DNA of 64,000 nucleotides from Hymenobacter citatus. Its GTDB lineage: Bacteria > Bacteroidota > Bacteroidia > Cytophagales > Hymenobacteraceae. This document shows positions 36,715-46,281 of the stretch, piece after piece. The translations under genes and the position numbers were made by a program. Positions within the stretch are counted from its first letter, which is position 1. Every line of letters starts with the position of its first letter. Below the pieces are notes generated by a model. It searched no databases. It had not been told where the DNA came from and worked only from the letters and a program-made list of their open reading frames with translations. The DNA is taken from assembly GCF_014333615.1 (NCBI RefSeq), contig NZ_JACSCY010000001.1, positions 124,001 through 188,000 on the forward strand. Direction: 5' to 3'.

Positions 36715-36728
36715 CCCCTCTCTCCGCA
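36715..36728 (+). other. Putative attachment site, right copy (tRNA-Ser 3'-end fragment)
   Basis: Exact copy of CCCCTCTCTCCGCA from the tRNA-Ser at 30160-30173, preceded by CTATCGGGTA, which resembles the tRNA's CTACCGGGGG. It is either the distal repeat left by island insertion or the end of a second serine tRNA gene with an internal deletion. Confidence 0.5.
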
Positions 36729-36730
36729 GG

Positions 36731-36811
36731 TTGATTATGAATTAATGATTAAAAGTCATCTGGTCTGTCAGAGTCGATTTTAATTTCTAATTATTAATTC
36801 ATAATTCTTAA
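36731..36811. repeat. AT-rich inverted repeat
   Basis: Arms TTATGAATTAATGATTAAAA and its near complement (ending AATTATTAATTCATAA) surround about 35 bases, just before tRNA-Pro. Confidence 0.7.
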
Positions 36812-36819
36812 TTGTTTTT

Positions 36820-36893
36820 CGGGGTGTAGCGTAGCCCGGTATCGCGCCTGCTTTGGGAGCAGGAGGCCGCAGGTTCGAATCCTGCCACCCCGA
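36820..36893 (+). tRNA. tRNA-Pro(TGG)
   Basis: 74 bases. Acceptor CGGGGTG/CACCCCG, discriminator A, anticodon loop TTTGGGA with anticodon TGG, T arm GCAGGTTCGAATCCTGC. CCA is not encoded. Confidence 0.96.
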
Positions 36894-36900
36894 CCCGTGC

Positions 36901-36940
36901 AAAAGCCGGCCGTCCGCCTAGCCGGACGGCCGGCTTTTTG
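36901..36940 (+). terminator. Hairpin between tRNA-Pro and tRNA-Arg
   Basis: GCCGGCCGTCCG, loop CCTAG, CGGACGGCCGGC, preceded by AAAA and followed by TTTTTG. It has the form of an intrinsic terminator but lies between two tandem tRNAs only 52 bases apart. Confidence 0.8.
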
Positions 36941-36945
36941 TTTTT

Positions 36946-37019
36946 GGTCCCGTAGCTCAGCTGGATAGAGCAGCTGCCTTCTAAGCAGCCGGTCATGTGT
37001 TCGAATCACATCGGGGTCA
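36946..37019 (+). tRNA. tRNA-Arg(TCT)
   Basis: 74 bases. Acceptor GGTCCCG pairs with CGGGGTC (two wobble pairs), discriminator A. The anticodon loop CTTCTAA gives TCT. D arm AGCTCAGCTGGATAGAGC; T arm ATGTGTTCGAATCACAT. Confidence 0.94.
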
Positions 37020-37074
37020 CGGTAAAACGACAAGGCCCTTAGCTTGCTGCTAAGGGCCTTGTCGTTTTACCGTG
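37018..37074. terminator. Bidirectional terminator after tRNA-Arg and fabH-like gene
   Basis: 25-base perfect arms (CGGTAAAACGACAAGGCCC and complement) around a 7-base loop; T4/A4 tracts on both sides serve both strands. Confidence 0.85.
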
Positions 37075-37096
37075 AGTAGGCTTTATGAAAAGCCCA

Positions 37097-38167
37097 TTAA
37101 AACTGATACACCAGCGCATTAATATTCATACCGGCTCCCACGGAAGCAAACAGCACCACATCACCCGCGTCGATGCGGTGGCCGGGTAGCTGGCCTTTTT
37201 GCAGCAAATCGAGTAAGGTAGGGACGGTGGCCACCGAGCTATTGCCTAGCCAGCTAATGGTCATGGGCATCAGTTCCTGATTGGTGCATTCTTCTCCGTA
37301 TAGCTTGAAGAGGCGCTGCAAAATGGCCACGTCCATCTTCTCGTTGGCCTGATGGATGAGCACCTTGCGTACCCGGCTGAGGGGTACATTGGCTTTCTGC
37401 AGGGCAGTTTGAATAACCAGCGGCACGTGTTGCAGCGCAAACTCGTAGAGCCGCCGGCCGTTCATTTTCATATAACGGTCCGGGTCGGTGGCTTTTTCCG
37501 GGTTATAGGATTTGCCCATTTGCAGTAGGCTAGCGTACTCATGGGCGTGCGTTTGGGTGTGATGGGCCAAAATACCAACACCTTCCTGCGCAGTGGCTTC
37601 CAGAATAACCGCTCCGCTACCGTCGCTGAAGAGCATAGTATCCCGATCGTGCGGATCTACGATGCGGGACAGGGTTTCAGTGCCAATAACCAAGCAGCGG
37701 CGGGCATCACCTGAACGGATATAGTAGCTGGCTTGCACCAGGGCTTCCAGCCAGCCGGGGCAACCAAAGGCCATATCGTAGGCCACGCAATCGGGGTTGC
37801 GAATGGTCAGCCGGGCCTTGATGCGTGAAGCCAGTGACGGCACCATATCTACGCGGTTGCTGCCCGCTACTACATCCCCAAAATTGTGGGCAACAATGAT
37901 GTAGTCAAGCGTTTCTGGGTCGATGCCGGAGCTGGTGAGAGCATCCTGCGCAGCTAGAAAGCCCAGGTCAGATGCCGTGTGGTCGGAATGAGCGTAGCGC
38001 CGGGCCTGGATGCCAGTAATGGCGCTGAATTTTTCCAGAATAGTGGCTGGGGCCTGCTGTATTTCGGTGCCTTCGGCCGAAAAAAAACGAGTTGCTAGGA
38101 AATCCTGGTTGTCAACGACCGTGTCCGGGATATAGCTGCCCGTTGCTGCAATGATGGATCGGATCAT
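37097..38167 (-). CDS. 3-oxoacyl-ACP synthase III family protein (FabH-like)
   Basis: 356 residues, slightly longer than E. coli FabH (317). The thiolase-fold catalytic triad is present: Cys in DMAFGCPGWLEAL (about residue 140), His in LIHQANEKMD and Asn in WLGNSSVATVP. It would condense an acyl-CoA with malonyl-ACP to start fatty-acid or related synthesis. The absence of plsX, rpmF or other fab genes nearby and the longer sequence suggest one of the second FabH-like copies that Bacteroidota often carry for lipid or secondary-product synthesis; that is inference. Confidence 0.88.
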   Translation of the reverse strand: MIRSIIAATGSYIPDTVVDNQDFLATRFFSAEGTEIQQAPATILEKFSAITGIQARRYAHSDHTASDLGFLAAQDALTSSGIDPETLDYIIVAHNFGDVVAGSNRVDMVPSLASRIKARLTIRNPDCVAYDMAFGCPGWLEALVQASYYIRSGDARRCLVIGTETLSRIVDPHDRDTMLFSDGSGAVILEATAQEGVGILAHHTQTHAHEYASLLQMGKSYNPEKATDPDRYMKMNGRRLYEFALQHVPLVIQTALQKANVPLSRVRKVLIHQANEKMDVAILQRLFKLYGEECTNQELMPMTISWLGNSSVATVPTLLDLLQKGQLPGHRIDAGDVVLFASVGAGMNINALVYQF

Positions 38168-38469
38168 TGAGATAGGAGGGATGTAATGACTACCAAGGGT
38201 AGGCAGTGTATTGCTTGAAAACCCATAGATACCACTTATTGTTGAGCCCCTAACCGGATTTACTATTATTTCTTGCGAAAACAGGTAGGGTAACGCCTCG
38301 TAGCTGAAAGTCGGCTATGATACCAAGCAGCCAAAACACACGGCAGTAGGAAACTGCGTTTGGCAAGCTAGCGTGACCAACAAAAAAGCAGTATTCGCTC
38401 AGGAAATGGCTGGTAGTAATACGTATCCGATAACTGCCTACCCTTTCTCATCACGATTTACTCCCGCCC
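38168..38469. other. Divergent intergenic region, no gene seen
   Basis: 302 bases between the divergent FabH-like and GH1 genes. It must hold both promoters, but I find no full TTG-N19-TAnnTTTG match. Confidence 0.4.
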
Positions 38470-39786
38470 ATGTCCTCCCCATTTCTCTTCGCCACTGGCA
38501 TTGAAAACAGCAACCCCACTATCCAGAATGGAAAAGAACGAGTAGATGAGCTGGAAAAATGCGGCCACTACAAGCATTGGCGCACCGATTTTGACTTGGT
38601 GCAGGAGCTGGGTATTTCATTTCTGCGCTATGGCCCACCCATTCACACCACGTTTCTAGGGCCAGGCAAGTACGACTGGTCGTTTGCGGATGAAACTTTT
38701 GGGGAGCTGCGGCGGCGCGATATTGTGCCCATCGTAGACCTGTGTCACTTCGGTGTGCCCGACTGGGTAGGGAATTTTCAGAACCAGGATTTTCCATCCC
38801 TTTTCGCGCAGTATGCGCGGGCCTTTGCCGAGCGTTTTCCGTGGGTGCAACTCTACACGCCGGTAAACGAAATGTATATCTGCGCCGAGTTTTCGGCCCT
38901 CTACGGGTGGTGGAACGAGCAGCTGGCCAGCGACCAAGCTTTCGTAACAGCTCTCAAATACATTGTGAAAGCTAATGTGCTGGCGATGCAGGCCATTCTG
39001 GAAGTGCGCCCCGATGCGCTGTTTGTCCAGAGCGAGTCGTCGGAATATTTCCACGCCGAAAACCCTGCCGCCATCAAACCCGCCGAGCTATTGAACGCCA
39101 AACGGTTTTTATCGCTGGATTTGAACTATGGGCGGCGGGTAGACTCCGAGATGTACGAATACCTGCTCGACAACGGCATGACGCGAGAGGAATACCACTT
39201 CTTTTTGAAGAACAACCTCAAGCACCATTGCATTATGGGCAACGACTACTACAAAACCAACGAGCACCGCGTGCGCGCCGATGGTAGCACCACCGCATCG
39301 GGGGAGGTATTTGGCTACCACGTCATCACTCGGCAGTACCACGACCGGTACCGTCTCCCCGTCATGCACACCGAAACCAACCTGTGGCAGGGTCCCAACG
39401 GCGACGAAGCCGTGCACTGGCTCTGGAAGGAGTGGGCCAACGTGCTGCGCGTGCGCAACGACGGCGTGCCTATTGTGGGCTTCACTTGGTACTCCCTCAC
39501 CGATCAGGTAGACTGGGACACTGCCCTGCGCGAAAACAACGGCCACGTGAACCCGTTGGGCCTCTACGACCTGGACCGCAACATCCGACCGGTAGGGGAG
39601 GCCTACAAGCAGCTCATCCACGACTGGCGCCAGGTGCTACCTGCCCAAAGCGTGTGCTTGCAGGTGCCTATCATCATGCCCAGCGAAAGCAACGAGCAAT
39701 GGGCCAACAAAAAGAAAAAACAGGCCAGACAAGCACAACAAGATAAATCGGCCGCGCCAGCCAACACACCTTCCGCGGAACCGTAG
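38470..39786 (+). CDS. Family 1-type glycoside hydrolase
   Basis: 438 residues, no signal peptide, so probably cytoplasmic. A TIM-barrel glycosidase pattern is seen: the early strand FRYGPP-type (SFLRYGPPIHTT), the acid/base motif TPVNEMYIC (Asn-Glu, about residue 138) and the nucleophile region MHTETNLWQ (about 300). The family cleaves beta-glucosides or related sugars. The C terminus ends in a Lys/Gln/Ala-rich tail (KKKKQARQAQQDK) beyond the barrel. It precedes an SDR gene by 51 bp in the same direction, suggesting a two-gene unit for sugar metabolism. Confidence 0.8.
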   Translation: MSSPFLFATGIENSNPTIQNGKERVDELEKCGHYKHWRTDFDLVQELGISFLRYGPPIHTTFLGPGKYDWSFADETFGELRRRDIVPIVDLCHFGVPDWVGNFQNQDFPSLFAQYARAFAERFPWVQLYTPVNEMYICAEFSALYGWWNEQLASDQAFVTALKYIVKANVLAMQAILEVRPDALFVQSESSEYFHAENPAAIKPAELLNAKRFLSLDLNYGRRVDSEMYEYLLDNGMTREEYHFFLKNNLKHHCIMGNDYYKTNEHRVRADGSTTASGEVFGYHVITRQYHDRYRLPVMHTETNLWQGPNGDEAVHWLWKEWANVLRVRNDGVPIVGFTWYSLTDQVDWDTALRENNGHVNPLGLYDLDRNIRPVGEAYKQLIHDWRQVLPAQSVCLQVPIIMPSESNEQWANKKKKQARQAQQDKSAAPANTPSAEP

Positions 39787-39837
39787 TACTGTTGAGTTTC
39801 CCCTCCTGTTTCTTCCTAGATACGAACTTAGTACAGT

Positions 39838-40575
39838 ATGCGATTTGAAAATAAAGTAGCGCTGGTAACCGGCGGCGACGGCGGCATTGGGCTGGCCGTG
39901 GCCAAGCGTCTGGCTTCGGAAGGCGCCTGCCTGGTGCTGGTAGGTCTTGACAATAAGAAGCTAAAAGCTGCCGCGAAGCTGGTGACGGATGCCGGTGCCC
40001 CCGATGTGTGGACCAGCGTATGCGATGTAGCCAAGGAAAAGAAGGTAGAAGCCACAGTAGCCGGTACACTGAAGCACTTCGGAAGGCTGGATATTGTCGT
40101 GAATAACGCTGGCCTGATGGACTTCAAGCCCCTGGAAGAACTCACTGGTGCCGACTGGATGCGCGTATTGAATGTGGACCTGCTCGGCACGTTTTACTTC
40201 ACTAAACAGGCCTTTTTGCACATGCCTCGGGGCGGTGCCATTGTCAATGTATCCAGCATTCACGCCATCGAAACCAGTCCGTTAGTGGCACCTTATGCGG
40301 CGGCTAAGGCGGCGGTGCTGTCGCTCACGCGCTCCTCGGCGCTGGAAGGACAGCCCAAGAACATCCGGGTAAATTCCGTGCTGCCGGGCGCTATCGATAC
40401 GCCCATGCTCTGGGACAATCCCAACATCAAGAGTGGGGTAGAAAAAATCGACAAAGCTAATGTAGGCAAGCCCGAAGACGTGGCCGCCGCCATTGCCTAC
40501 CTCGCCTCCGACGATTCCGCATTTATACAAGGTGCCCTGCTCCGCGTAGATGGTGGCCGCTTGGCGCAGTTGTAA
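39838..40575 (+). CDS. Short-chain dehydrogenase/reductase
   Basis: 245 residues, classical SDR length. The cofactor motif VTGGDGGIG is near residue 10, NNAG near 85, catalytic Ser in VNVSSIHA (about 135), and Tyr/Lys in YAAAKAAV (about 151/155). DGG in VDGGRLAQ at the end is typical. It oxidises or reduces a hydroxyl or carbonyl group using NAD(P). An acidic residue after the second strand is not seen (LVLVGLDNKKL has Asp further on), so cofactor preference is open. Co-directional with the GH1 gene, and probably acting on a sugar or sugar-derived product. Confidence 0.9.
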   Translation: MRFENKVALVTGGDGGIGLAVAKRLASEGACLVLVGLDNKKLKAAAKLVTDAGAPDVWTSVCDVAKEKKVEATVAGTLKHFGRLDIVVNNAGLMDFKPLEELTGADWMRVLNVDLLGTFYFTKQAFLHMPRGGAIVNVSSIHAIETSPLVAPYAAAKAAVLSLTRSSALEGQPKNIRVNSVLPGAIDTPMLWDNPNIKSGVEKIDKANVGKPEDVAAAIAYLASDDSAFIQGALLRVDGGRLAQL

Positions 40576-40589
40576 GCCAGCACATATAA

Positions 40590-40634
40590 ACGAGAAGCCC
40601 CGTTGCTACCTTATGTAGCAACGGGGCTTCTCGT
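40590..40634. terminator. Terminator between SDR and the small convergent gene
   Basis: Perfect 20-base arms ACGAGAAGCCCCGTTGCTAC and complement, loop of 5. Confidence 0.9.
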
Positions 40635-40652
40635 TTGCGAGAGGGTAGGGAA

Positions 40653-40865
40653 TTAGAAAATAGAGGCAAAGCCCTGGCAGGCACTCACCCAGGCATAGCC
40701 ATAGCAGCGCGATTCTTCCTGCGCCTGCAATGCCTGCTGCTTTCGTAGGCGCTCTGCTTTGTGGAGCTGGTGCACCGTGGTGAGCAGCGACGAGCGATGC
40801 CATTTCAGGGACAGAATGCGCCGAACCTTTGTGGGTCGGCCAGCAAGCGCGAGTAGAGTAGCCAT
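40653..40865 (-). CDS. Small hypothetical protein
   Basis: 70 residues: MATLLALAGRPTKVRRILSL at the start, a basic helix (LHKAERLRKQQALQAQEE) and an aromatic end (YAWVSACQGFASIF). It is bounded by the bidirectional terminator on one side, and on the other by a candidate promoter (TTG, 20 bases, TATATTAA on the minus strand near 40885-40915). I do not recognise it. An alternative frame on the same strand (40606-40803) lies across the terminator and is less likely. Confidence 0.45.
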   Translation of the reverse strand: MATLLALAGRPTKVRRILSLKWHRSSLLTTVHQLHKAERLRKQQALQAQEESRCYGYAWVSACQGFASIF

Positions 40866-41054
40866 GGCAGTTGGAGCTTGGTGAGATGCTTAATATAGTG
40901 CTATAGATTTATAATTGCAAGCCGTATGGTGCGTTCTTACCCATTGCTAGGTACTGCGAAGCACTGCTCTTCCTCAAAAAAAGTCGACAGTAGGTAGCCC
41001 TGGAAATGCTGAATTTAATGGCCACGTTTGTGGGCCGCAAACCGGGCGAAAACT

Positions 41055-41084
41055 GGCAAAAACCGGATAAAATCGGTATCTTTG
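41055..41084 (+). promoter_or_regulatory. Candidate promoter of gyrB
   Basis: TATCTTTG (41077-41084) matches TAnnTTTG exactly, with CTGG about 20 bases upstream in place of TTTG. The leader would be about 30 bases. Confidence 0.55.
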
Positions 41085-41104
41085 TATACTAAATTTTGCG
41101 CTGA

Positions 41105-43096
<1,992 letters not shown>

Positions 43097-43165
43097 GACC
43101 ACAGATTCGCTCGGATTGTAGCGGATTACACGGATTTTGTAGACGATTCTACCTTATTCCTTATG

Positions 43166-43198
43166 AAAACGCCGCCCAATTTTGGGCGGCGTTTTTCT
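43166..43198 (+). terminator. Intrinsic terminator of gyrB
   Basis: AACGCCGCCCAA, loop, TTGGGCGGCG, then T5. Confidence 0.92.
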
Positions 43199-43390
43199 TT
43201 GGCAGGATGCGCGGCTTCCTTGGTACGGCGGGGGCTAGTGGCCGCAGCCGTTCCGCCCAGAAACCCACTAACACAGTGCAGTAGGTAGCGTAGATCCTCA
43301 GGAGGCTATACTTATATTGTCATCTAAGTCAATGTAAGATAAGAGTGCGTGTAGCACGGTGTGCATGACGGCGCGGGCGGCTTAGTAGGC

Positions 43391-43442
43391 GGGGGTAGGG
43401 GTAGGGGTAGGGGTAGGGGTAGGGGTAGGGGTAGGGGTAGGG
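43391..43442. repeat. (GGGGTA)8 tandem array
   Basis: Eight perfect hexamers GGGGTA on the plus strand (TACCCC on the other), long enough for two stacked G-quadruplexes. Located about 265 bp upstream of ppk1. The minus-strand translation is an alternating Pro-Tyr run in an unsupported frame. Confidence 0.95.
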
Positions 43443-43706
43443 CGGGCCAGGATTTCCCAGTCGTGTAACAGGGTTTTGGCGGTAATGGTGGGGTAGGGCT
43501 GCGTCGGCGTAGCGGTTGGTTGGCGTAAAAGTGCGGCACCAAGGCGTCAAACCGTGTCGTTTTGGCGCAACAGGGATATTTTCTTTTCGTTTCTAGTTCT
43601 AGCGGAACGAGTAGAAGCCGCTAACTTGCCAAACCGCAGGCCGCGCAGCGGATATCGTTCACGAAATCCGTGCAATCCGCCACATTCCGCGCCCATCCGT
43701 GTTCCT

Positions 43707-46049
43707 ATGAAACTCTTCAAATCTTCCGACCTCATCCGCAAAAGCAAGTACATTAGCCGCGACCTGAGCTGGCTGCGCTTCAATTACCGCGTGCTCGATC
43801 AAGCTAAGGATACGTCACGCACGCTCTTCGACCGCCTGAAATTCCTGGCTATCACGTCCAGCAACCTCGACGAATTCTTCATGATCCGGGTAGGGTCGCT
43901 GTATAACTACCTTGATTACGGCAAGGAGCGCATCGACTACTCGGGTCTGCGCGAGCTACCGTTTCGGCGCAAGCTGTTGGACTTTGCCCACCGCTTCGTG
44001 AACGACCAGTCGCTCACTTTCTTGAATGAGCTGAAGCCCCTGTTCGACAAAAATGGGTTCAGCATTCTGAAAATGGAGGACCTGACGGAAACCGAGTTGA
44101 AGAAGGCCGAGGGCTACTTCAAAAACACGGTGTTTCCGCTGCTCACGCCCATGGTGTACGACTCCTACCACGGCTTCCCGATGATGATGAACCAGATGCT
44201 CATCTTCGGAGTAGTGACGCGGGCGGGCAGCGGCAGTCTGGGCGACGGCGACCTGGAAAAAGGCCAGGAGCGCCTCACTTTCGTGCAGATTCCGCAGAAC
44301 CTGGCGCGCTTCTTCGAGCTGTCGCGCAAGGATAAGGTGCTGTTTGTACCCATCGAGGAGATTGTGCGGGCCAACCTGCCCAAACTGTTTCGCAACGTAG
44401 ATATTCTGGCAGCCAGCCTGTTCCGCATCACCCGCAATGGCGACTTTACCCTGGAAGAGTCAGACGACATCGACGTGGACTTCATCAAAGAAATTCAGTC
44501 GGGCCTGAAGACGCGCAAGAAGGGTAGGGTGGTGCGCCTGGAAATTGAGCAGAACGCCTCGCCGGTGCTCCTGAACGTGCTGAAGGAGCGCTGGAAGATT
44601 GACAACGGCAACGTGTTCGTTATCAATTCGATGATGGATATGAAGGGCCTGTTTCAGATTCTGAAGCACCCCAACTTCCGTGGCAAGGCGGCCCGCATGC
44701 CGGCGGCGGTGCCCCCACTCAGCCTACCCGAAGGCGCCGAGGAAAACCTGTTTGAGTACCTTAAGCACTACGACGTGCTGCTGCACCACCCCTACAACAG
44801 CATCGAGCCGATGGTGCGGCTGCTGGAGCAGGCGGCCGAGGACCCCTACGTGCTGGGTATCAAGCAAACCATCTACCGCCTGGCCGAGGATTCGCGGGTG
44901 TCGGCAGCCCTGCTGAAGGCGGCCGAGAACGGCAAGCACGTGTCGGTGCTGTTTGAGGTGAAGGCGCGCTTCGATGAGGAGCGCAACATCCGCGAGGGCG
45001 CCAAGCTGGAAAAGGCCGGTTGCTTCGTGATTTATGGGGTAGGGAAGTACAAGACCCACACCAAGATGCTGCAAATCATCCGCAAAGAGGGCGAAAAGGT
45101 AACGCGCTACGTGCACATCGGCTCAGGCAACTACAACGAGCAAACCTCGCGCCTGTACACCGACGTGAGCATGCTGACTACCAACGACGTGTACGGCCAC
45201 GACGTGTCGGAATTCTTCAACGTCATCACCGGCCACTCCCAGCCCGACGACTACGAGTACCTCATCACGGCGCCTAAAGACATGCGCCAGCAGCTCATCC
45301 ACCTGATTCGGGAAGAGGTGAAGAACGCCAAGAAGGGCCTACCCAGCGGCATTGTCATGAAAATGAACTCCTTGGAAGACAAGGAGATAATAGATGAATT
45401 CTATAAGGCCAGCAAGGCCGGCGTGCCCATTCGCTTCATCGTGCGTGGCATCTGCTGCCTGCGGCCGGGTAGGGTAGGGCTGAGCGAGAACATTGAGGTG
45501 CGCAGCATTGTGGGTGACTACCTGGAGCACTCGCGCCTGTTCTACTTCCACCAGGCCGGGCAACCCAAAGTGTATGCTGGCTCGGCCGATATTATGGTCC
45601 GCTCCTTCGATCGGCGTATTGAGGCACTGTTCCTGATTGTGAATCCGCAGCTCAAGCGCGAGGCCATCAGCATTTTGATGATGAACCTGTTGGACAACCA
45701 GAACTCCTACCTCATGCGCGAGGACGGGGCCTACATCCGCCTCAAACCCGGCCCAGACGAAGCAGCCATCGACATTCACCGCGCCTTCTACCAACCCGAC
45801 GTAGAGTTGCTCGCCAACGCCACGCCCGAAGGCCTGCTGGAGCTACTGGACCACCAGCGTCGCCGCACGGAGCAAGCTGTGGCTGCCGCTCAACAAGCTG
45901 CTGTGGCTGGCACAGCCCCTGAGGTACCCGCCGACGAGCTACTCGACCCCTTGGCCGTAGCCGCCCTGGGCGAAGAAGAGTGTGATGCTGAGGAATCGGA
46001 AGAAATGCTGGAAACGCCCAACCACCACCTGGGGCCAAGTAAGGACTAG
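43707..46049 (+). CDS. ppk1: Polyphosphate kinase 1
   Basis: 780 residues from the ATG at 43707 (MKLFKSSDLIRKSKYISRDL); an in-frame start at 43554 would add 51 residues without family character. The enzyme makes polyphosphate from ATP reversibly. N domain: RDLSWLRFNYRVLDQA and SSNLDEFFMIRVG. The catalytic domain holds the autophosphorylated histidine in KYKTHTKM (about residue 446) and the second conserved histidine in YLEHSRLFYF, plus the metal-binding RFDEERNI. The C terminus has an extra Ala/Glu-rich tail of about 70 residues (EEECDAEESEEMLE) beyond the usual end. It converges with ppx. Confidence 0.97.
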   Translation: MKLFKSSDLIRKSKYISRDLSWLRFNYRVLDQAKDTSRTLFDRLKFLAITSSNLDEFFMIRVGSLYNYLDYGKERIDYSGLRELPFRRKLLDFAHRFVNDQSLTFLNELKPLFDKNGFSILKMEDLTETELKKAEGYFKNTVFPLLTPMVYDSYHGFPMMMNQMLIFGVVTRAGSGSLGDGDLEKGQERLTFVQIPQNLARFFELSRKDKVLFVPIEEIVRANLPKLFRNVDILAASLFRITRNGDFTLEESDDIDVDFIKEIQSGLKTRKKGRVVRLEIEQNASPVLLNVLKERWKIDNGNVFVINSMMDMKGLFQILKHPNFRGKAARMPAAVPPLSLPEGAEENLFEYLKHYDVLLHHPYNSIEPMVRLLEQAAEDPYVLGIKQTIYRLAEDSRVSAALLKAAENGKHVSVLFEVKARFDEERNIREGAKLEKAGCFVIYGVGKYKTHTKMLQIIRKEGEKVTRYVHIGSGNYNEQTSRLYTDVSMLTTNDVYGHDVSEFFNVITGHSQPDDYEYLITAPKDMRQQLIHLIREEVKNAKKGLPSGIVMKMNSLEDKEIIDEFYKASKAGVPIRFIVRGICCLRPGRVGLSENIEVRSIVGDYLEHSRLFYFHQAGQPKVYAGSADIMVRSFDRRIEALFLIVNPQLKREAISILMMNLLDNQNSYLMREDGAYIRLKPGPDEAAIDIHRAFYQPDVELLANATPEGLLELLDHQRRRTEQAVAAAQQAAVAGTAPEVPADELLDPLAVAALGEEECDAEESEEMLETPNHHLGPSKD

Positions 46050-46281
46050 GTGGTGAGATGGTGAGTGGTGAGATGGTGAGTTTGTGAATGCAAAAGCGTC
46101 TGTCATCTTGAGCTTGCGAAGGACCTTATGCCCGCAGAACGAGTCGTTGCTACGCCTATCGTTCAAACGGGATAAGGCCCTTCGCAAGCTCAAGATGACA
46201 GACGCTTTTGCATTCATAAACTCACCATCTCACCACTCACCATCTCACCACTCACCATCTCACCACTCACCATCTCACCAC
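46050..46281. repeat. Tandem CTCACCATCTCACCAC repeats flanking a palindrome
   Basis: Before and after the palindrome at 46086-46215 lie short arrays of GGTGAGATGGTGAGT and its complement CACCATCTCACCACT (about four copies on the right). The whole gap between the convergent ppk1 and ppx genes is thus one large inverted structure. Confidence 0.85.
46086..46215. repeat. Palindromic repeat, GAAGGACCTTAT family
   Basis: Arms of about 44 bases with cores TGTCATCTTGAGCTTGCGAA and GGACCTTAT (one mismatch in the right arm, GGCCC for GGTCC) around 40 bases. Same family as 2251-2363. It could act as a bidirectional terminator for ppk1 and ppx. Confidence 0.9.

Larger units (their letters stand above)
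43097..43706. other. Long gap between gyrB and ppk1
   Basis: 610 bases. It contains the gyrB terminator (43166-43198), a telomere-like GGGGTA array (43391-43442) and the leader of ppk1. Several frames are open (including an upstream extension of ppk1 to 43554), but none looks like a separate protein. Confidence 0.5.

Noticed and set aside
36794..37033. Minus-strand ORFs across the tRNA-Pro/tRNA-Arg pair
   Set aside because: They are antisense translations of tRNA genes and a terminator.
40606..40803. Alternative 65-codon minus-strand ORF near 40.7 kb
   Set aside because: It runs into the bidirectional terminator; the overlapping 70-codon frame has better context.
43324..43550. Minus-strand frames encoding Pro-Tyr or Pro-Leu runs
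   Set aside because: They are translations of the GGGGTA array with no supported start, and they lie antisense to the ppk1 leader.
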